A stretch of 17,426 nt of DNA, taken from positions 1 through 17,426 of the forward strand of contig CAZAJU010000042.1 in the NCBI GenBank assembly GCA_964485455.1. The letters run 5' to 3'. The notes beneath the pieces are model-generated. The model made no database searches, was not told the origin of the DNA, and worked only from the letters and a program-made list of their open reading frames with translations. The stretch comes from Tissierella_B sp964485455. GTDB taxonomy: Bacteria > Bacillota > Clostridia > Tissierellales > Tissierellaceae. The stretch's first letter is position 1; the number at the start of each line of letters is the position of its first letter. Below, piece by piece: positions 8,033 to 15,479 of the stretch. Both the position numbers and the translations under genes were made by a program.

Positions 8033-9160
8033 ATGGAGAGAAATAAGAAGGTATTGAGGAAAAAGTCTGTAGACTTCATACTCTTAATAGCTATAGTAGC
8101 CTTAGTTTTTATTGGAATTGTTATGGTGTTTAGTGCTAGCTGGCCTGAAGCTATGGTAGATTTTAAGGATGGGTATCATTTCTTTAGAAAGCAGCTCGTT
8201 TCAGCGTCTGTAGGATTTGTTGGCATGATAGTCATGATGAATTTTAATTATCGGTATTTTAAAAAATTAGCATTACCTATTTATTTATTGTCACTTTTAT
8301 CTGGAATTTTATTATTTACTCCATTAGGCATAACCTTAAAGGGTGCAACAAGATGGATAAACTTAGGTTTTACTACTTTTATGCCTTCCGATGCAATTAA
8401 ATTTGGATCCTTAATTTTCTTTGCAGCTTTTCTTTCGAATAAGAATGATAAAATAAGCACACTGAAGGAAGGAACCATACCATCTTTAGGAGTAATAGGG
8501 CTATCTTGTTTGTTTATTTATCTACAACCTGATTTAGGAACCACTTTAACTTTGGCAGGTGCACTGATGGGAATGTTTTTTATAGCTGGTATGAAAATAA
8601 GTCATATGCTGGTAATTGCATGTGGAGCATCAGCTTTTTTATTCTATGCTATCGCAGGTAAAGGTAATGAATACAGAATGAATAGATGGACTACATTTTT
8701 AGATCCTTTCGCTGATAAGCTTGGAAAGGGATGGCAAGTAGTTCAGTCACTATATGCTCTTGGTTCAGGAGGACTAATAGGCCTTGGTCTTGGTAAGAGT
8801 AGACAGAAGTTTTTCTATATACCCGAAGCATATAACGACTTCATATTTTCAATAATTGGGGAGGAACTAGGATTATTTGGTACACTTCTAGTATTATTTT
8901 TATTTCTAGTAGTTATATGGAGGGGAATAGTCATTGCTTTAAAAACGGATGATCTTTTTGGATGCTACTTAGCAGCTGGAATTACAGCCTTAATCACAGT
9001 TCAAGCTTTAATAAATATAGCTGTAGTAACTTCTTCCATTCCCACAACGGGTATAACCTTGCCTTTCATAAGCTTCGGAGGAACATCACTATTATTCTAC
9101 ATGTCCGGAATTGGGATTCTTTTAAATATATCAAGATATGCAAAACTAGATAGGAGCTGA
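8033..9160 (+). CDS. spoVE: SEDS peptidoglycan polymerase, SpoVE/FtsW type
   Basis: This is a multi-pass membrane glycosyltransferase that polymerises lipid II with a class B PBP partner. It has 375 residues and about ten hydrophobic segments. The large extracellular loop contains RMNRWTTFLDPF (215-226); D224 aligns with the essential SEDS aspartate. The GKGWQ...GSGGLIGLGLG block (231-254), YNDFIFSIIGEELG (267-280) and the terminal PFISFGGTSL (344-353) are family signatures. The position between murD and murG is that of spoVE in B. subtilis and ftsW in many others, so it may act in division, in spore cortex synthesis, or both; the PBP encoded five genes upstream of murG is the likely partner. 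Its ribosome site TGGAGTGA (8021-8028) overlaps the murD stop, implying coupling. Confidence 0.93.
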   Translation: MERNKKVLRKKSVDFILLIAIVALVFIGIVMVFSASWPEAMVDFKDGYHFFRKQLVSASVGFVGMIVMMNFNYRYFKKLALPIYLLSLLSGILLFTPLGITLKGATRWINLGFTTFMPSDAIKFGSLIFFAAFLSNKNDKISTLKEGTIPSLGVIGLSCLFIYLQPDLGTTLTLAGALMGMFFIAGMKISHMLVIACGASAFLFYAIAGKGNEYRMNRWTTFLDPFADKLGKGWQVVQSLYALGSGGLIGLGLGKSRQKFFYIPEAYNDFIFSIIGEELGLFGTLLVLFLFLVVIWRGIVIALKTDDLFGCYLAAGITALITVQALINIAVVTSSIPTTGITLPFISFGGTSLLFYMSGIGILLNISRYAKLDRS

Positions 9161-9164
9161 TTAA

Positions 9165-10274
9165 GTGAAATATTTACTTTCTGGAGGAGGTACAGGAGGT
9201 CATATTTATCCTGCCTTAGCCATAGCTAATGAGATAAAAAACCAACATAATAACGCAGAAATCCTATTTGTCGGAACTGAGAAAGGCTTGGAAGCTGAGC
9301 TGGTTCCTAAAGCAGGTTTTAATTTTAAAACCATCAGAGTAAGTGGTATGCCAAGAAGATTAAATAAGGAATCATTTATAGCTATTAGAGAGCTTTTACA
9401 TGGATTATATGAGGCTAAAAAAATAATAAATCAATTCAAACCTGATATAGTTATAGGTACTGGAGGATATGTAAGTGGGCCGGTAGTATTTATGGCTAAA
9501 AGAAAGGGTATACCAGTTCTAATACACGAGCAAAATGCCTTTCCTGGTATAACCAATAAAATTTTAGGAGCCCAGGCAGATAAGATTGCAGTAACTTTTG
9601 ATGAAGCAAGAAAATACTTCAAGCATCCTGAACGTGTAGTGAAAACGGGAAATCCCATTAGAAAACAAATACTTGAAGTAGATAAATCCATGGCATATAA
9701 TAAATTGAAAATCAATCCAGATAAACCATTCATCTTTTCATTTGGCGGTAGTGGTGGCCAAAAGAAATTAAATGATGCTTTTTTTGAAATTATCAAGAAT
9801 TATAAATCTAGCGATGATTATCAGCTTATACATGTTACTGGTAGTAGAATGTATGATTCCTTTATGAATAGAATTAAAGATGAAAAGGTAGTAGTAAATG
9901 AAAATATAAAAATCATGCCATATTTTTATGAGATGCCTGAAGCTTTAAATATTGCTGATTTAATAGTAACAAGTGCTGGGGCAATTACCCTTGCTGAGAT
10001 TTCTGCAGTAGGTGCTCCAAGTATTTTGATACCAAAGGCATATACTGCTGAGAACCATCAGGAGTATAATGCTAGAGTTTTTGAAGAAAATGGTGCAGCT
10101 CTTTTAATCTTAGAAAAGGATCTAACATCAAAAAATTTATACAACAATATAATAAGTCTTATAAATGACAAAAACAAGCTGAAAACAATGTCCATTAATA
10201 GTAGAAAATTGAGCAATATTGAAGCAGCTTCAAAAATTTCTGCGCAAATTGATGAACTTCTTAAAAACAAGTAA
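9165..10274 (+). CDS. murG: UDP-GlcNAc:lipid I N-acetylglucosaminyltransferase MurG
   Basis: MurG is a GT-B fold glycosyltransferase on the inner face of the membrane that converts lipid I to lipid II. The 369-residue protein shows the N-terminal glycine loop SGGGTGGHIYPALA (6-19), the second loop GTGGYVSGP (98-106), HEQNAFPG (121-128), the C-domain donor-site loop FSFGGSGGQK (191-200) and SAGAITLAEI (270-279), whose glutamate helps bind the donor sugar. AENHQEYNA (295-303) follows. The start is GTG, 4 bases after the spoVE stop; TAGGAGC at 9151-9157 lies within the end of spoVE. A 53-base gap separates it from murA. Confidence 0.97.
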   Translation: MKYLLSGGGTGGHIYPALAIANEIKNQHNNAEILFVGTEKGLEAELVPKAGFNFKTIRVSGMPRRLNKESFIAIRELLHGLYEAKKIINQFKPDIVIGTGGYVSGPVVFMAKRKGIPVLIHEQNAFPGITNKILGAQADKIAVTFDEARKYFKHPERVVKTGNPIRKQILEVDKSMAYNKLKINPDKPFIFSFGGSGGQKKLNDAFFEIIKNYKSSDDYQLIHVTGSRMYDSFMNRIKDEKVVVNENIKIMPYFYEMPEALNIADLIVTSAGAITLAEISAVGAPSILIPKAYTAENHQEYNARVFEENGAALLILEKDLTSKNLYNNIISLINDKNKLKTMSINSRKLSNIEAASKISAQIDELLKNK

Positions 10275-10282
10275 CCCAAGTA

Positions 10283-10320
10283 TTTCCATTGCATAATATA
10301 TCCATATAGTGTAATGGAGG
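10283..10320 (+). promoter_or_regulatory. Hairpin able to mask the murA ribosome binding site
   Basis: In RNA, 10283-10294 (UUUCCAUUGCAU) can pair along its whole length with 10309-10320 (GUGUAAUGGAGG): 12 contiguous pairs, four of them G-U, around a 14-base loop. The 3' arm ends in GGAGG, the Shine-Dalgarno of murA, so the folded form would hide it. Pairing is seen in the sequence; regulation is inference. Confidence 0.45.
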
Positions 10321-10327
10321 TGGGTGA

Positions 10328-11581
10328 ATGGAAAAGTATGTTATTAATGGAGGCCATAGACTCTCCGGAGAAATTAGCATACAAGGTGCAAAGAATGCAG
10401 TATTGCCAATTTTAGCTGCTTCAGTGGTCTCTGATAAAGTAAGTACTATAGCAAATATTCCAAATCTTCGCGATGTAGATATTATGATTAAAATACTTGA
10501 TTCAATTGGAGCAAGAACACTTAAAGAAGGAGACACGGTCACAGTAGATCCATCTACTATAAATAAGGTTGAAGTTCCTGAAGAATTAGTTAGAGAGATG
10601 AGGTCATCCATTATTATTATGGGTGCTATGTTGGCCAGATTTAAAGAAGTTAGACTGGCTTTTCCTGGTGGTTGTGAAATTGGACTTAGACCCATTGATC
10701 TGCATCTTAAAGCCCTTAGACAAATGGGAGCAGTTATTGAAGAAGCACATGGATTTCTAGATTGTAAAACAGCAGGCCTTAAAGGATGTGAAATTCAGTT
10801 AGATTATCCATCAGTAGGGGCAACTGAGAATATTATGTTAGCTGCTGTCACAGCAGATGGTACTACTACTATCGTCAATGCAGCCAGAGAACCCGAGTTA
10901 ATAGATCTACAAAATTACTTAAATAAAGCAGGTGCCAAAATCAATGGTGCTGGAAGTAGCATTATTACTATAGAAGGTGTAAAGAAATTATGTAGCTGTT
11001 ATCATAGAATTATACCTGATAGAATAGTGGCAGGAACATATATGACTGCTGCTGCCTTGACTAGGGGAGAAGTATATCTTAAAGATATAGTGACAGATCA
11101 TATTTTGAGCATTATAGCCAAGCTTAAGGAAGCTGGTGCAATTGTTTATGCTAATAAAAATTCCTTAAAGATTATAGGACCAAATAGACCATCTGCTATT
11201 GAGATGTTGCAAACACTTCCATATCCAGGATTCCCTACAGATATGCAGGCTCAAATAATGGCTTTACTTACCGTAGCAAATGGTGCAAGTGTAATTAATG
11301 AAACGATATTTGAAAATAGGTTTAAGCAAGCAGAGGAACTACATCGGATGGGGGCTAATATAAAGACCTTTGGAAAAGTTGCTGTTATAAAAGGTGTAAA
11401 AGAGCTTACTGGGGCTAAGGTAAGTGCTAAAGACTTGAGAGGAGGGGCGTCTCTAGTATTAGCTGGTCTGATTGCGCAGGGCACGACTGAAATCAGTAAT
11501 ATTTATCATATCAGCAGAGGGTATGATAGTATGATTGAAATTCTTACGGGTCTTGGGGCTGATATCCGATTGGTCAAATAG
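10328..11581 (+). CDS. murA: UDP-N-acetylglucosamine 1-carboxyvinyltransferase MurA
   Basis: MurA transfers enolpyruvate from PEP to UDP-GlcNAc, the committed step of peptidoglycan synthesis; it acts in the cytoplasm. The 417-residue, two-domain EPSP-synthase-like fold is of standard length. The catalytic cysteine is present in FPGGCEIG (C116), so the enzyme should be of the fosfomycin-sensitive type. Other landmarks are the GAKNAVLP loop near the N-terminus (20-27), NAAREPE (184-190), FPTDMQAQ (302-309, conserved Asp D305) and the ENRF block (329-332). The ATG follows GGAGGTGG at 10316-10323. Gram-positive bacteria often have two MurA paralogues; only this one is in view. It occupies the place where murB or murC lie in other dcw clusters. 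Confidence 0.97.
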   Translation: MEKYVINGGHRLSGEISIQGAKNAVLPILAASVVSDKVSTIANIPNLRDVDIMIKILDSIGARTLKEGDTVTVDPSTINKVEVPEELVREMRSSIIIMGAMLARFKEVRLAFPGGCEIGLRPIDLHLKALRQMGAVIEEAHGFLDCKTAGLKGCEIQLDYPSVGATENIMLAAVTADGTTTIVNAAREPELIDLQNYLNKAGAKINGAGSSIITIEGVKKLCSCYHRIIPDRIVAGTYMTAAALTRGEVYLKDIVTDHILSIIAKLKEAGAIVYANKNSLKIIGPNRPSAIEMLQTLPYPGFPTDMQAQIMALLTVANGASVINETIFENRFKQAEELHRMGANIKTFGKVAVIKGVKELTGAKVSAKDLRGGASLVLAGLIAQGTTEISNIYHISRGYDSMIEILTGLGADIRLVK

Positions 11582-11597
11582 CAGCTTTTGCTGCTAT
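11578..11597 (+). other. Perfect 8-bp hairpin over the murA stop codon
   Basis: ATAGCAGC at 11578-11585 pairs with GCTGCTAT at 11590-11597 around a TTTT loop; the 5' arm contains the TAG stop. An A-run rather than a T-run follows, so it is not a + strand intrinsic terminator. It may protect or punctuate the mRNA between murA and ftsQ. Confidence 0.5.
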
Positions 11598-11628
11598 AAA
11601 ATAGTGGGACAACTTCTGGGGTGATAAG

Positions 11629-12381
11629 ATGAAGAAAACTACAAGGGTTGAAAGAAAACGACATAGAAGAAAAGTTATGTTTAGATTGGTTTTAATGCTG
11701 ACTCTTATAACCATTTTAGTTGCTTATGCTTTTAATTCTAATTTTTTTAGTATAGATAAAATTAAGTTAGAAGGAAATAAGATTTTAACTAAGGATATAG
11801 TTATTAATGCTTCTGGAATAAATATAGGAGAAAATCTATTTAAGGTAAGCACTAACGATGCTGAAAAGTCTCTAGAAAAGCTACCTTATATAAAGGTATC
11901 TCACATAAAGCGCAAGCTTCCAAATACAATTAATATCTGGATTGAAGAAAGAGTTCCCGTACTGCAGATAAAATCCTTAGCTACATACATGTTGATAGAT
12001 AAAGAGGGAATTGTTCTAGAGATAAAAGATAAAAAAATTGAGAACATTCCAACTATAGTAGGATATAGTATTGATCCTAAAGAGCCGAAAGAAAACATAA
12101 AAGATGATAAATTAGGAACTAAATTAGAAGATTTTTTTACAAAAGATGATATAATTAATATAATTAAGAAAATTAATACTATAAATTTTGATTTAAATGA
12201 GGAAATTAATATTGACTTAAATAATGGTATAGGTGTTGCCTTTGGACCACTAGATAATGTAGAATATAAGTTAAGACTATTAGATAGGATTTTAATAGAT
12301 ATAGAGAATAGACAGTTGAACTGTAAAATGATTATTATGAACAAGGGTGAAAATCCTATATTGGTACTTGACAATGAATAG
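11629..12381 (+). CDS. divIB: Cell division protein FtsQ/DivIB
   Basis: This bitopic septum protein has 250 residues: a strongly basic cytoplasmic tail (KRHRRK, 10-15), one membrane segment (about 17-36), and an extracytoplasmic POTRA domain that begins FSIDKIKLEGNKILT (40-54) and reaches IWIEERVPVLQI (103-114). The FtsQ beta-domain follows (about 115-250). With FtsL and FtsB/DivIC it forms the complex that licenses septal peptidoglycan synthesis; DivIC is not in this window. GGGGTGAT at 11618-11625 precedes the ATG. The gene is unusually A+T-rich even here, with long Ile/Asn/Lys/Asp runs. It is followed 9 bases later by the first DUF881 gene, as divIB is followed by ylxW in B. subtilis. Confidence 0.92.
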   Translation: MKKTTRVERKRHRRKVMFRLVLMLTLITILVAYAFNSNFFSIDKIKLEGNKILTKDIVINASGINIGENLFKVSTNDAEKSLEKLPYIKVSHIKRKLPNTINIWIEERVPVLQIKSLATYMLIDKEGIVLEIKDKKIENIPTIVGYSIDPKEPKENIKDDKLGTKLEDFFTKDDIINIIKKINTINFDLNEEINIDLNNGIGVAFGPLDNVEYKLRLLDRILIDIENRQLNCKMIIMNKGENPILVLDNE

Positions 12382-12390
12382 AGGGATAGG

Positions 12391-13119
12391 ATGAAAAAAA
12401 AAGGTAATTATCTAGCCATAGCAATATTATCTGTCTTTTTAGGCTTGATTTTATCAATTCAGTTTAAGACAATTGCTAAATCAGTAGGTGAAGGTATTAT
12501 GCCAACACAAAGAGCACAACAGCTAGCACATGAGCTTAAGAAGGCTCAAGCTGATAGAGATGCCCAGGCTAATAGGATTGAAGAACTAGAAAATAAAATA
12601 AAAGAGTATGAAAAGGGTGGAGTAGAGAACGATTTATATGCTGAAAACCTTTATAAGGATACAATGAAGTATAGAGTTCTAGCAGGATATGTGGATCTTC
12701 AAGGACCAGGTATCATCTTGGAGATAAATGATCCCCCAGTTGACATTCAATATGGTGAGGGCTACACCATAGTAGATGAACTTGATTTGATTCTACAAGT
12801 CATTAGTGTCTTAAATGCAGCAGATGCTGAAGCCATATCTATTAATGATCAGAGATATACATCTTTTACTGAAGTAGTAAGAGCGGGCAATCACATAGTA
12901 ATAAATGGAGTACCTGTAAGTTCTCCTATAATAATAAAAGCTATTGGAAATGCTGATACTCTAGAATCTGCCTTAGCGATTAAAAGAGGCATTGTATGGC
13001 AGCTTAGGAATTATGATTATATAGTACATTTGACTCAAGATCAAAATATATCTATCCCTAAGTATAGAAAAGTAAAGGAATTTATATATTCCAGTCCTGT
13101 AGAAGAAATGATAAAATGA
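12391..13119 (+). CDS. DUF881 membrane protein, YlxW-like
   Basis: The 242-residue protein has an N-terminal membrane anchor (about 7-27), a charged, probable coiled-coil stretch (about 41-76, with repeated KKAQADRD and EELENKI) and a DUF881 domain (about 92-225) outside the membrane. The domain contains LQGPGIILEI (103-112), AEAISINDQR (146-155) and PIIIKAIG (179-186), blocks typical of the family. In B. subtilis two such genes, ylxW and ylxX, lie between divIB and sbp; this arrangement matches. The biochemical function is not known; position suggests a role near the divisome. It is a paralogue of the next gene. Confidence 0.85.
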   Translation: MKKKGNYLAIAILSVFLGLILSIQFKTIAKSVGEGIMPTQRAQQLAHELKKAQADRDAQANRIEELENKIKEYEKGGVENDLYAENLYKDTMKYRVLAGYVDLQGPGIILEINDPPVDIQYGEGYTIVDELDLILQVISVLNAADAEAISINDQRYTSFTEVVRAGNHIVINGVPVSSPIIIKAIGNADTLESALAIKRGIVWQLRNYDYIVHLTQDQNISIPKYRKVKEFIYSSPVEEMIK

Positions 13120-13131
13120 TTGGAGAACAGT

Positions 13132-13857
13132 ATGAAAAATCAAAATCCAAAGATCATTTTAGGTTTGTTTAGCATTATAATAGGTATTCTCATCTCTGCT
13201 CAAATGAAGTTAAAGGTTGAATCCATAGCTCCTGTAACTCTTAAATCTATCCAAGCTACTAAGGATGAAATAACCTTTCTAAATAATGAAATATTCGAAA
13301 TGGAAAAGATAATTGCTCAAAAGGAAGATGAACTTGAAAACCTTATCAATACCCATAAGGGTGAGGAGGACATTGTAGATATCTTACAGAATGATCTTAA
13401 AATAAATATGGTTAGCTCAGGAAGAACAGCATTAGAAGGTCCAGGTATTAAGATTAAGATGTATGATAATATGTCTACTGAAATTGAAGGCTTTGATATA
13501 AATGACGATGTAATACATGATGTTGATATATTAAATATATTAAATGACTTAAAAATAGCCGGTGCTGAAGCAATTAGCATCAATAATCAGAGGGTAATAG
13601 CTACTTCTGAGATTATATGCGGGGGACCAATAATTAGAATTAATGGAAAGAGCTTTGGAACTCCTTTTATTATAAAGGCCATTGGCGATACAAAACTACT
13701 GATGGCATCAGTAAATGCACCTGGTACGTATGGCGATTTGTTGAAATCTGTCTATCAAATAGGATTTGAACCTGAAGCACAGGAAAATGTAAAAATTCCT
13801 GCTTATACAGGAAATTTCAATTATACCTATGCAAAACCAGTGGGAGAGGGTGAATAA
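13132..13857 (+). CDS. DUF881 membrane protein, YlxX-like (second copy)
   Basis: This 241-residue second DUF881 protein has the same plan as its neighbour: membrane anchor (about 7-25), coiled coil (about 37-75) and DUF881 domain (about 95-225). GPGIKIKM (103-110), AEAISINNQR (145-154) and PFIIKAIG (178-185) match the preceding protein, so they arose by duplication, but the coiled coils differ. I chose ATG 13132 because GGAG at 13122-13125 lies 6 bases upstream. A TTG at 13120, adjacent to the previous stop, would add four residues but has no ribosome site. It ends directly against sbp (no gap). Function unknown; the two may form a heteromer. Confidence 0.85.
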   Translation: MKNQNPKIILGLFSIIIGILISAQMKLKVESIAPVTLKSIQATKDEITFLNNEIFEMEKIIAQKEDELENLINTHKGEEDIVDILQNDLKINMVSSGRTALEGPGIKIKMYDNMSTEIEGFDINDDVIHDVDILNILNDLKIAGAEAISINNQRVIATSEIICGGPIIRINGKSFGTPFIIKAIGDTKLLMASVNAPGTYGDLLKSVYQIGFEPEAQENVKIPAYTGNFNYTYAKPVGEGE

Positions 13858-14235
13858 ATGTTTGTTGCACTTATTGGAATATTAATAGGAGCTGTTGTAG
13901 GTTTTTTATTGCCATATACCTACAATACAGCGTATTCCCTATATATATCCGTTGCAATCTTAGCCTGCTTAGACTCTGTATTTGGAGGTATAAGGTCTAA
14001 TTTAGAAAATACTTTTAATTCAAAAATATTTGTTTCAGGTTTTTTTGGGAATGCTTTACTTGCAGCTTTCCTAGCTTATATAGGCGATAGATTAGGGGTA
14101 CCACTTTATTACGCGGCCATTTTTACTTTTGGGGGTAGACTATTTGACAATTTTGCTGCCATAAGAAGAATTTGGTTGAATAAAATAAATAAGGTTAAAG
14201 AATATAAAGAACTTAAGGATAAGGGGGAGTTTTAA
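13858..14235 (+). CDS. sbp: Small basic protein Sbp, DUF1290 family
   Basis: This 125-residue membrane protein has four hydrophobic segments (about 2-20, 26-43, 57-76, 81-98) and a basic cytoplasmic C-terminus (RRIWLNKINKVKEYKELKDK, 103-122). Motifs ACLDSVFGGIRS (36-47) and FGGRLFDNFAAIRR (91-104) identify the DUF1290 family, known as Sbp in B. subtilis, where it also lies between ylxX and the ftsA/ftsZ genes. Its role is not established. The ATG comes immediately after the stop of the preceding DUF881 gene, with GAGGGTGA (about 13845-13852) inside that gene, so translation is probably coupled. ftsZ starts directly at its end. Confidence 0.9.
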   Translation: MFVALIGILIGAVVGFLLPYTYNTAYSLYISVAILACLDSVFGGIRSNLENTFNSKIFVSGFFGNALLAAFLAYIGDRLGVPLYYAAIFTFGGRLFDNFAAIRRIWLNKINKVKEYKELKDKGEF

Positions 14236-15321
14236 ATGTTTGATTTCGATATCGATGTAGATCAATTTGCAAAAATTAAGGTAATAGGTGTAGGTGGCGG
14301 AGGAAACAATGCTGTTAATAGAATGGTTGAAGAAGGAGTAAGAGGCATTGAATTTATTGCATTGAATACCGATAAGCAAGCTTTATATTCCTCTAGAGCA
14401 GAAACTAAGCTTCAATTAGGTGAAAAGATAACCAAGGGGTTAGGAGCTGGTGCTAATCCTGATATAGGTAGTCAAGCAGCTGAAGAAAATAGAAATGATA
14501 TTGCTGAAGCTCTTAAGGGAGCAGATATGGTATTTATAACAGCTGGAATGGGTGGTGGAACAGGTACAGGAGCAGCTCCAGTAGTTGCAGAAATTGCAAA
14601 GGAGCTTGGTATACTTACAGTTGGTGTAGTTACAAAGCCTTTTACCTTTGAAGGAAAGAAGAGACTTATGCAGGCTGAAAAAGGTGTAGCTGAGCTTAAA
14701 GAAAAGGTAGACACTCTTGTGACAATACCTAATGATAGATTGCTACAAATAGCTGATAAGAAGACTACTATGCCTCAAGCCTTTATGATGGCTGATGAAG
14801 TGCTAAAACATGGTATCCAAGGCATATCAGACTTAATATCCGTACCTAATCTTATAAACTTAGACTTTGCGGATGTTAAGACCATTATGTACAATAAAGG
14901 AATAGCACATATGGGTATCGGAATAGGAAGTGGAGATAACAGGGCTACAGATGCAGCAAAGGCAGCAATACAAAGTCCTCTTTTAGAGACTTCTATTGAA
15001 GGAGCAAAATCTGTGTTATTAAATATAACTGGAGGTTCTGATTTGGGAATCTTTGAAGTTAATGAAGCTGCTGAATTAATTAGACAAGCCGTAGACCAAG
15101 ATGCAAATATCATCTTTGGTGCTGGTATCGATGAAAGTCTTGGTGAAAACATTAAAATTACTGTTATAGCTACCGGCTTCGAAGAAAAACCTGAAGACAG
15201 ATTTAGCAAAACTAAAAAAGAAAAGTCATCTAATGTAGAATCAGGAAATAAAACAAATACTGAAGACAGCCTTGGAGATTTAGATATTCCAATATTTCTT
15301 AGAAGAAGAGAAAGAAAATAG
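14236..15321 (+). CDS. ftsZ: Cell division GTPase FtsZ
   Basis: FtsZ is the tubulin homologue that polymerises into the Z-ring and recruits the divisome. The 361-residue protein has the GTP-binding domain (about 12-190) with the glycine loop GGGGNNAVN (20-28), NTDKQAL (44-50) and tubulin signature GGGTGTG (106-112). The T7 loop NLDFADVK (208-215) supplies the catalytic aspartates. A short, polar linker (about 318-346) leads to the C-terminal binding peptide DLDIPIFLRRRERK (348-361), which binds membrane-anchoring partners. AAGGGGGAG at 14221-14229 gives ideal 6-base spacing. No ftsA lies upstream, so SepF or another anchor must be encoded elsewhere. A strong terminator follows. Confidence 0.98.
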   Translation: MFDFDIDVDQFAKIKVIGVGGGGNNAVNRMVEEGVRGIEFIALNTDKQALYSSRAETKLQLGEKITKGLGAGANPDIGSQAAEENRNDIAEALKGADMVFITAGMGGGTGTGAAPVVAEIAKELGILTVGVVTKPFTFEGKKRLMQAEKGVAELKEKVDTLVTIPNDRLLQIADKKTTMPQAFMMADEVLKHGIQGISDLISVPNLINLDFADVKTIMYNKGIAHMGIGIGSGDNRATDAAKAAIQSPLLETSIEGAKSVLLNITGGSDLGIFEVNEAAELIRQAVDQDANIIFGAGIDESLGENIKITVIATGFEEKPEDRFSKTKKEKSSNVESGNKTNTEDSLGDLDIPIFLRRRERK

Positions 15322-15337
15322 TACTAGTTTAATGTTG

Positions 15338-15371
15338 AAAAACGTATCTTATTGTTAAGATACGTTTTTTT
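15338..15371 (+). terminator. Intrinsic terminator after ftsZ
   Basis: The stem ACGTATCTTA (15342-15351) and TAAGATACGT (15356-15365) is perfect, with a TTGT loop. Four A-T pairs extend it, and a run of seven T follows (15365-15371). It ends the dcw operon and isolates it from the sporulation genes. Confidence 0.93.
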
Positions 15372-15382
15372 ATTGAACGCTA

Positions 15383-15416
15383 ATCGACATGTTTTTTATG
15401 TTCTTTATTTTATAAT
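15383..15416 (+). promoter_or_regulatory. Candidate Spo0A-activated promoter of spoIIGA-sigE
   Basis: A perfect -10 hexamer, TATAAT at 15411-15416, has no -35 hexamer at normal spacing. Instead ATCGACA (15383-15389), one base from the reverse of the Spo0A box TGTCGAA, sits at about -40 to -34. The spoIIG promoter of B. subtilis is likewise activated by phosphorylated Spo0A bound near a poorly spaced -35. Expected start of transcription is near 15423. Elements are seen; use by Spo0A is inferred. Confidence 0.55.
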
Positions 15417-15479
15417 AGGATAAAGAGTTGACCTACATTTTATTGGAATATGCATAGGATTAAGAAAGGTATGATGCAA

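Noticed and set aside
10261..10695. Minus-strand open frame of 144 codons across murG-murA
   Set aside because: It overlaps two certain genes, shows no family motif and has proline/isoleucine-rich shadow composition.
11901..12374. Long open frame on the minus strand within ftsQ (157 codons)
   Set aside because: It is antisense to a convincing gene, is rich in Ser/Ile/Phe as expected of the complement of A+T-rich code, and has no recognisable domain.
14775..15209. Minus-strand open frame of 144 codons within ftsZ
   Set aside because: Shadow of the strongly conserved ftsZ reading frame; no motif.
15428..15460. Alternative spoIIGA promoter: TTGACC with TAGGAT 21 bases later
   Set aside because: The long spacer recalls B. 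subtilis spoIIG, but transcription would start at or within the ribosome site, and TATAAT upstream is a better -10.
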